Below the pieces are notes generated by a model, which worked only from the letters and a program-made list of their open reading frames with translations, was not told where the DNA came from and searched no databases. DNA of 9,856 nt from Chitinophagales bacterium (GTDB lineage Bacteria; Bacteroidota; Bacteroidia; Chitinophagales; Chitinophagaceae): contig JAATGW010000071.1 in the NCBI GenBank assembly GCA_015654495.1, forward strand, positions 1 to 9,856. Direction: 5' to 3'. A program made the position numbers and the translations under genes. Below are positions 5,438 through 9,856 of this stretch, in pieces (the stretch's first letter is position 1; each line of letters begins with the position of its first letter).

Positions 5438-8029
5438 CTATTTCAAGATTACAACAGGAGGGTATTTGAAATTAAGAATTTTGTGAAGCCTCACTTTTTG
5501 TCCGTTTTGAATGGCTGGTAGCCAGGCAGGACTGCTTTTCAGGATACCTGCAAGTGCATTACCCAGTTTTGCATTAGAAGTGCCGTCTTTTTGTAAAACT
5601 GAAACATCGGTTACCGCTCCGTTTTTTTCCACAATGAACTGTACCGTACATTCACCGACGTAATCTTTTTTATCAGAGCCTGCAATAGCATCCAGCTTTG
5701 GGTAGATAAAATTGTTTAACGCTTTCTGCCCCCCTTTGAAAGAAGGATCAATATCCGCTGTTTTAAATAAAGGCTCTTCTTTTTCAACCTGCCTTACCTC
5801 TTCTACCTCGTCTGCCTCTGCAACACGTTCAACCGGTTCGGTTTTGACAGCTTTTTTTGAAGGATAACCCACAACAGTTACCTCTTTTTCAAAGGGTTTT
5901 TTTGAAGCATAGCCAACTACGGTTACCTCTTTAACAGAACCGGTAAAATTCTTTGTTTTTATCAGTACAACTCCGTCTTTTGCTTCCTCACCAAATTCAT
6001 CGACTGCACTTTGGCCTTTCAGTATTTCCAACGATTCTATATCCTCCGGATTAACGATTTTATTCAGGTCGTTGATATCCGACTCTTTTTTCAAACGAAC
6101 ACCGTTCACTATAAAAATGGGATTTGTATTCACGCTCTGAATCCTGACACCCGGGACGAAATTAATATTCGATTGTTTTTTTTCCTGAATAGCGAGAGGA
6201 ACATAACCTTTTTTCTGAGCCTCAGAGGTTGACATTCTTTCGGCTTTTCCGTTGTTAAATATCACTATTACATCACCGGCTTCTGTAAAATCCACAGATT
6301 TGACTCCTTTCGGAAGAGTGTCATTAATAACTGTGAGCTGATCTCTCGCGATGAGTGATATTGGCTCGCTTGCTGTCCCTTTGCCCGGGCCACTATTGCT
6401 GCTTTGTTTTCTGTTACCCGTATACAAAACAATAGAATCAGCGATAATATGAATTGTATCTGTTGATGCGATTGAGGGCCTTATTTTTTCTGCCGTTACC
6501 GCATTATTTTCTGCCGTTGACGATTTGTCCGGCTCAGTGTAAGCAACACCCTGGTCTTTTTGTATCAGATATTTTTTTACCGCACTGAGAATAGCAGCCG
6601 CCATCTTATCAATGTTTTCCGGAGACTTTAGAAATTCCAGGTCCTGCGGATTTGTTATGAAACCGCATTCGAGCAATACGGCGGGAAAATTTTTCGCAAC
6701 AGAATCAAGCAGAAATACAGTGTGGTTTTGTCGCCGTCTCAACTCACTACCCGTAAGCATGATTGGCTTTATCGCATTCTGAATCGCGGAAGCAAGCGCG
6801 ATGTTTTCTGATTCTAAAGTCGTTTTGCTATTGCTGATATAAATTTCAAAACCTCGCGCGGTGTTATTGGGTGCAGCATTTATATGAATCGAGATTAACA
6901 AATCCGGATTTGCTGATAGAATCTGAGGCATTTTTTTTCTTAAAGAACTATATGTATCCGTTTCGCGGGTCAATACAATCTGCAGTTGATTATCTGTATT
7001 GAGTGATCTGATTTTTTTCGCAATGGCGAGGTTAAAATCTTTTTCAAATAGACCATCTTCTGAGTTTGCACCACCATCTTCGCCTCCATGTCCGGCATCA
7101 ATTACAATCGTATAGACTTTGGAGAGAGTCAGCATTGAATCCGGTTTCTCTGAAACTTTCAAAGTGAAACCTGCACCGATTATAAAAAGTATGGGTAATA
7201 CCATGATACGGTTGAAATAAGACCGCCCTGGTTTATTTGAATTTATAAGCATTTGTAATCGTCGTTTAATGGGTGAATTAAAAAAATAATTGGTCACCGC
7301 AAATGGCTGACTCGGAAATGCTGCCTGAAGAATCATTGCAGCAAATGCAGCAGTATCCTGGTCTTTTACCGCTTCACGGTCTGCAATAAACTCATGAATC
7401 ATGGTCAGTTCCTTACGGATAAGCCAGAAAAAAGGATTAGCCCAGAAAATCATCAGCAGGCATTGCATAAAAATCTTGTCATAACTGTGATGCTGGCGAA
7501 CATGCGCAACCTCGTGGAGCAGAATCTGCCGGCCCGATACGGAATCTGCAGGGATTTCCCTGTTCCAGAAAATATAATTCAGGAAGGAGAACGGCGTACC
7601 TTTTTCGCTGGTATTCAGAAAGGCGATTCCGTCCATGGGAACGATATCGTATCGGCGGATCATATTCCGGATCTGCCAGAGTGTAAATAAAAATAGCGCA
7701 CATAAGCCTGAAGAAATGATCAGGTATCCGATCGATAAATAATCAGTCAACTGAAAAGGAGAATAGGATGCCGCTGTGAAACTTTCCACATAAGCGTCAC
7801 TGCTGTTCACCACTTTTACCAGCGGAATCGATATAACCGGCGAAACGACTGCAGGGTCTTCCACCGATATCCGCGCCAGCGGAAGCAATAGTGAGATCAT
7901 TACTGTACATAGCAGGTAAAACCTGTTATAATAATGAAACGCTTTATTCCGCAATGCGATGAGATAATAACTGTAAAGGATACCCGAACAGATTATCACT
8001 TTCAGCAGGTAGTAGGCAAAAGCAATCAT
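5438..8029 (-). CDS. BlaR1-like M56 protease fused to an Amidase_3 domain and TonB C-terminal domain
   Basis: The N-terminus is a BlaR1/MecR1-type M56 module: membrane segments near residues 1-26, 34-52, 98-118 and 274-290, zinc motif HEVAH (172-176) and downstream EFIAD (213-217). The protease faces the cytoplasm by homology. After the last membrane segment comes a complete Amidase_3 domain (about 305-488), with zinc ligands H314 in DAGHGG, E329 and H382 and catalytic E454 in ECGFITN; it would cut the amide between MurNAc and L-Ala. A polar linker follows, then a SusC-plug-like stretch (about 635-693: IFIVNG, NPEDIESLEILKG, DGVVLIKT), a duplicated EVTVVGY motif (701-730), and a TonB C-terminal domain (about 755-857). 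The start overlaps the repressor stop by 4 bp (ATGA), implying coupled translation. All metal ligands are intact; no penicillin-binding domain is present. Domain calls are firm; the combined function is inferred. Confidence 0.88.
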   Translation of the reverse strand: MIAFAYYLLKVIICSGILYSYYLIALRNKAFHYYNRFYLLCTVMISLLLPLARISVEDPAVVSPVISIPLVKVVNSSDAYVESFTAASYSPFQLTDYLSIGYLIISSGLCALFLFTLWQIRNMIRRYDIVPMDGIAFLNTSEKGTPFSFLNYIFWNREIPADSVSGRQILLHEVAHVRQHHSYDKIFMQCLLMIFWANPFFWLIRKELTMIHEFIADREAVKDQDTAAFAAMILQAAFPSQPFAVTNYFFNSPIKRRLQMLINSNKPGRSYFNRIMVLPILFIIGAGFTLKVSEKPDSMLTLSKVYTIVIDAGHGGEDGGANSEDGLFEKDFNLAIAKKIRSLNTDNQLQIVLTRETDTYSSLRKKMPQILSANPDLLISIHINAAPNNTARGFEIYISNSKTTLESENIALASAIQNAIKPIMLTGSELRRRQNHTVFLLDSVAKNFPAVLLECGFITNPQDLEFLKSPENIDKMAAAILSAVKKYLIQKDQGVAYTEPDKSSTAENNAVTAEKIRPSIASTDTIHIIADSIVLYTGNRKQSSNSGPGKGTASEPISLIARDQLTVINDTLPKGVKSVDFTEAGDVIVIFNNGKAERMSTSEAQKKGYVPLAIQEKKQSNINFVPGVRIQSVNTNPIFIVNGVRLKKESDINDLNKIVNPEDIESLEILKGQSAVDEFGEEAKDGVVLIKTKNFTGSVKEVTVVGYASKKPFEKEVTVVGYPSKKAVKTEPVERVAEADEVEEVRQVEKEEPLFKTADIDPSFKGGQKALNNFIYPKLDAIAGSDKKDYVGECTVQFIVEKNGAVTDVSVLQKDGTSNAKLGNALAGILKSSPAWLPAIQNGQKVRLHKILNFKYPPVVILK
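5840..5929 (-). repeat. Two tandem 45-bp units encoding EVTVVGY-x-SKK
   Basis: Within the M56/amidase gene, residues 701-715 (EVTVVGYASKKPFEK) are followed directly by residues 716-730 (EVTVVGYPSKKAVKT). The DNA is similar but diverged, so this is an older duplication. VTVVGY-x-(S/T)-x-K resembles the VVVGYG-T-x-K motif near the plug of SusC-type TonB receptors, here placed between a plug-like stretch and an acidic linker. Confidence 0.8.
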
Positions 8030-8388
8030 TTTCCTGATTTTTTCAGTTGGTTGAGTAATAATTCCAGCTCTTCAACGGAAAGGTTTTTTTCGCGGACCAT
8101 GAAAGAAACGGCATTGGGAAAAGAACCTTCAAAATAACTCTTCACCATATTCTTTAAGGTGGATCCGGAATAATCCTCCTTACTGACCAATGGATAATAC
8201 TGGTGCATCCTTCCAAAAACACGGATACCGACAAAATCCTTTTCCACAAGAATTTTCAGAATAGTAGCTACCGTATTCTGATGTGGTTTGGGTTCAGGAA
8301 TCTCGTCCAGGATCTCTCTTAGAAAAGCTTTATCGAGATTCCAGATCACCTGCATGATCTGCTCTTCGGCTTTGGTTAATGGCTTCAT
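8026..8388 (-). CDS. BlaI/MecI/CopY-family transcriptional repressor
   Basis: This 120-residue protein is full length for the family. Residues 1-70 form a winged helix: LTKAEEQIMQVIWNL is the first helix, and NTVATILKILVEKDFV (38-53) is the recognition helix region with the strongly conserved NTV-x-T-x-L pattern. Residues about 73-118 form the C-terminal dimerisation helices, ending in LSVEELELLLNQLKK. Such repressors bind dyads as dimers and are released when the partner M56 protease is activated. The partner gene follows with a 4-bp overlap. Two matching dyads, AACTA-N6-TAGTT, lie 33-68 bases upstream of its ATG, inside its own promoter, so autorepression is likely. Because the partner lacks a penicillin sensor, the name blaI is not used as a gene symbol. 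Confidence 0.92.
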   Translation of the reverse strand: MKPLTKAEEQIMQVIWNLDKAFLREILDEIPEPKPHQNTVATILKILVEKDFVGIRVFGRMHQYYPLVSKEDYSGSTLKNMVKSYFEGSFPNAVSFMVREKNLSVEELELLLNQLKKSGK

Positions 8389-8411
8389 GAAATGAATTTT
8401 GATTGGCTCAC

Positions 8412-8443
8412 CAAACCTATAACTAAATATTTAGTTTGACAAC
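8412..8443 (-). promoter_or_regulatory. Promoter of the repressor-M56/amidase operon
   Basis: On the minus strand, GTTG (8443-8440), a 20-bp spacer (8439-8420), and TAGGTTTG (8419-8412), an exact TAnnTTTG, form a good Bacteroidota promoter. Transcription would begin near 8405, about 17 bases before the ATG at 8388. The spacer holds the whole of operator 1, and the upstream element is overlapped by operator 2. Confidence 0.65.
8421..8436. promoter_or_regulatory. Operator 1, perfect 16-bp palindrome AACTAAATATTTAGTT
   Basis: The palindrome has no mismatch. Its half-site ACTA/TAGT agrees with the ACTAC/GTAGT cores recognised by MecI/BlaI-type repressors. It fills the spacer of the repressor promoter and touches the TTTG element (8435-8438) of the divergent ftsE promoter. 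Binding by the neighbouring repressor is inferred. Confidence 0.75.
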
Positions 8444-8465
8444 TATTTTTTTAGTTTTATGTTTT
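8435..8465 (+). promoter_or_regulatory. Probable ftsE promoter
   Basis: TTTG (8435-8438), a 19-bp spacer, and TATGTTTT (8458-8465), matching TAnnTTTG at all but the final base, point toward ftsE. A start near 8472 gives a leader of about 50 bases. Operator 2 lies wholly in the spacer and operator 1 overlaps the TTTG by two bases. Confidence 0.5.
8441..8456. promoter_or_regulatory. Operator 2, AACTA-N6-TAGTT
   Basis: This has the same half-sites and the same 6-bp central gap as operator 1, with a T-only centre instead of AATATT. It lies exactly 20 bp from operator 1, about two helical turns, so two dimers would sit on the same DNA face. A further half-site AACTA occurs at 8477-8481 without a partner half at the right distance. 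Confidence 0.68.
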
Positions 8466-8521
8466 TTTTCTCGAAAAACTAAAATCCCGAACCATTACCT
8501 TTGGCGAAAAACCGGAAGGAC

Positions 8522-9211
8522 ATGGCCGAAAAGATACTGGAACTTAAGAATGCCAATATTTATCAGGGGAAGTCGATGGTATTGCAGGACGTAAATATCA
8601 GGGTGGAGAAAGGTGAATTCGTTTTTCTGGTTGGTAAAACAGGTACGGGTAAGTCAAGTCTGCTGAAAACCCTTTACGGGGAGTTGCAGTTGACAGAGGG
8701 AGAGGGCGATGTGGTTGGCTTTGACCTGAAACAGCTTACCTGGAAAACAGTACCCTTTTTACGCAGAAATATAGGCATTGTTTTTCAGGATTTTCAGTTG
8801 TTGAACGACAGGAATGTACAGGATAACCTCCGCTTTGTTTTAAGTGCAACCGGCTGGAAAGACCAGCAGCTGATAGAGGACAAAATCAATGATGTATTAG
8901 ATAAAGTGGGTTTGCGCACCAAAGGATTTAAGTATCCTTTTGAACTATCTGGTGGCGAACAGCAACGTGTGGACATTGCCCGGGCTTTACTGAATTCCCC
9001 CAAACTGATTTTAGCTGATGAACCTACCGGGAATCTCGACCCGGAAACGACAGATGAAATCATGAACCTCTTGTTCCATATCAGTCGCGATTTTGCAACA
9101 ACTATCGTAATGGCTACACACGATTATATTGTAATCAACAAATTCCCAGCGAGAATGATCAAAACAGAAAAAGGTAAAGTGCTGGATAATGCTACCATAT
9201 CCATGCAATAA
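8522..9211 (+). CDS. ftsE: Cell-division ABC transporter ATP-binding protein
   Basis: FtsE is the ATPase of the FtsEX complex at the division septum, which in studied bacteria activates periplasmic peptidoglycan hydrolases through EnvC- or PcsB-type partners. The 229-residue protein has Walker A GKTGTGKSS (38-46), Q-loop FQDFQLL (Q89), signature LSGGEQQR (142-149), Walker B LILADE (162-167) with D-loop, and switch H200 in ATHDY. Its size and motifs such as TLYGELQLTEGEGDVVGFDL fit the Bacteroidota FtsE group rather than a generic exporter ATPase. ATG 8522 is preferred over the in-frame TTG at 8501 because it gives the family N-terminus and follows a purine-rich GGAAGGA. ftsX is not in this window. 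The gene is divergent from the repressor operon, and its 3' end overlaps the next gene by 20 bp. Confidence 0.85.
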   Translation: MAEKILELKNANIYQGKSMVLQDVNIRVEKGEFVFLVGKTGTGKSSLLKTLYGELQLTEGEGDVVGFDLKQLTWKTVPFLRRNIGIVFQDFQLLNDRNVQDNLRFVLSATGWKDQQLIEDKINDVLDKVGLRTKGFKYPFELSGGEQQRVDIARALLNSPKLILADEPTGNLDPETTDEIMNLLFHISRDFATTIVMATHDYIVINKFPARMIKTEKGKVLDNATISMQ

Positions 9212-9856
9212 GTTTTTCTGCGCTTTTGTCGTTATTGTAAAAGTTGTCCAGGAGGTTTTTTCTCAGGTTGATTTCCTGCTCAGTAAAATCTTTCTCCATC
9301 AGCCGCAGAATGGTCTTTTTATAATCTTCCGCATTTCCTGCAATATGACAGGCAGTTTCAAGATGGGTTCCCTGCACCATTTCTTTATTTGTGATAATAT
9401 GTTTCCCGCAAAAAACGGCATTCAGTAATTTCAGTTTAATTCCGGTTTCACTGAAAGAGGGCAGTATATTCACCTGGGCCTTGGTAATCAATTCCTGCAT
9501 CGATTGCACTGAAGGATCAGCTACCAGGCAGGTGCCGGCATTTGCGTCGATCAAACGCTTAAGCCTACCCGAAGGTTTTTTACCCGCAACAATGAATGGC
9601 ACATCAATTCCATTAAATACATTTTCGAGCAGCCAGGCAACCGCTTTTTCATTTTCCGGCACAGAAAGATTTCCCTGATAAAGACAAAAAGTTCCTGGGC
9701 CGGTTTTGCACCAGGGTTGATCCCATCCGACAAATACCGGGATATATCCGGTCGACTTTGAATGAAAATAGTTCCTGTACCAGTCCGCCTCTTTCTCTGT
9801 TACGGCAAGTATCGGTGCCCTGGTTGCAAGATCCTGTTCGTATCTCTTCAGCAGAC
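9192..9856 (-). CDS. Glycosyltransferase (GT4-like), C-terminal part
   Basis: The frame is open to the window edge and shows the last 220 residues of a GT-B fold glycosyltransferase. The visible part includes the end of the N-terminal domain (ILAVTEKEADWY) and the nucleotide-sugar-binding domain: the strand CLYQGNLSVPENEKAV, FIVAGKKPS, and NILPSFSETGIKLKLLNAVFCGKHIIT, the usual place for the donor-binding glutamate and G-x-K-x-K-L-x-A motif. It would move a sugar from a nucleotide donor to an envelope or polysaccharide acceptor; the substrate is unknown. A GTG at 9662 is internal, since homologous sequence continues without a break upstream of it. The stop lies inside the 3' end of ftsE on the other strand, and no terminator separates the two. 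Confidence 0.85.
   Translation of the reverse strand, partial: LLKRYEQDLATRAPILAVTEKEADWYRNYFHSKSTGYIPVFVGWDQPWCKTGPGTFCLYQGNLSVPENEKAVAWLLENVFNGIDVPFIVAGKKPSGRLKRLIDANAGTCLVADPSVQSMQELITKAQVNILPSFSETGIKLKLLNAVFCGKHIITNKEMVQGTHLETACHIAGNAEDYKKTILRLMEKDFTEQEINLRKNLLDNFYNNDKSAEKLIAWIW

Noticed and set aside
5438..8388. Classical beta-lactam resistance operon (blaI-blaR1)
   Set aside because: No penicillin-binding sensor domain and no beta-lactamase gene are present; the sensor position holds an amidase domain.
8451..8482. Leader hairpin or third operator from TTAGTTTT and AAAACTAA
   Set aside because: The inverted repeat has a 16-base, T-rich spacer and does not match the AACTA-N6-TAGTT spacing. 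It may be chance in A/T-rich DNA, and only the lone half-site is noted.
8501..8521. Longer ftsE start at TTG 8501
   Set aside because: It adds seven residues without family support. ATG 8522 gives the expected start and has a purine-rich stretch before it.
9551..9733. Frameshift or separate small gene at the start of the glycosyltransferase
   Set aside because: Manual reading shows that the main frame is open from the stop at 9192 to the window end with family-like sequence, so the second frame is only a shadow and the GTG at 9662 is internal.

Overview
The window looks like ordinary chromosome of a Bacteroidota bacterium, probably near Chitinophagaceae or Sphingobacteriales (inferred from gene types; no rRNA is present). 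The reasons are promoters of the Bacteroidota form (TTG/TTTG, a 19-20 bp spacer, then TAnnTTTG), the long PurM form typical of this phylum, an M56 protein carrying SusC-plug-like and TonB C-terminal segments, and almost no Shine-Dalgarno sequences.

Layout. Bases 1-198 hold the 3' end of a four-helix-bundle (S23/IVS-type) protein, running straight into a heptanucleotide tandem array (199-295). Next, on the minus strand, come a clear terminator and a membrane-anchored coiled-coil protein of unknown function (355-1335). Divergent from it is a plus-strand pair: a DEDDy 3'-5' exonuclease (1378-2103) and holA, DNA polymerase III delta (2124-3134). holA converges on ribF (minus, 3139-4083) with 4 bp between the stop codons, and a second small heptamer array covers both stops. 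ribF is divergent from purM (4161-5330), which ends at a bidirectional terminator shared with the next operon.

The most interesting part is 5438-9211. A BlaI-type repressor gene and, overlapping it by 4 bp, an 863-residue BlaR1/M56-like protein form a minus-strand operon. In the M56 protein, the place where BlaR1 has its periplasmic penicillin-sensing domain is taken by a complete N-acetylmuramoyl-L-alanine amidase (Amidase_3) domain. After that come a SusC-plug-like segment, a duplicated VTVVGY motif and a TonB C-terminal domain. The repressor gene is divergent from ftsE, which encodes the cell-division ABC ATPase. The gap between them holds two copies of AACTA-N6-TAGTT exactly 20 bp apart. 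Each copy lies in the spacer of one divergent promoter and touches the upstream element of the other. This suggests that one repressor controls both the envelope sensor/amidase and ftsE. In other bacteria FtsEX controls periplasmic amidases, so the pairing is functionally suggestive.

The window ends in the C-terminal 220 residues of a glycosyltransferase (minus strand, open at the window edge). Its stop codon lies inside the 3' end of ftsE.
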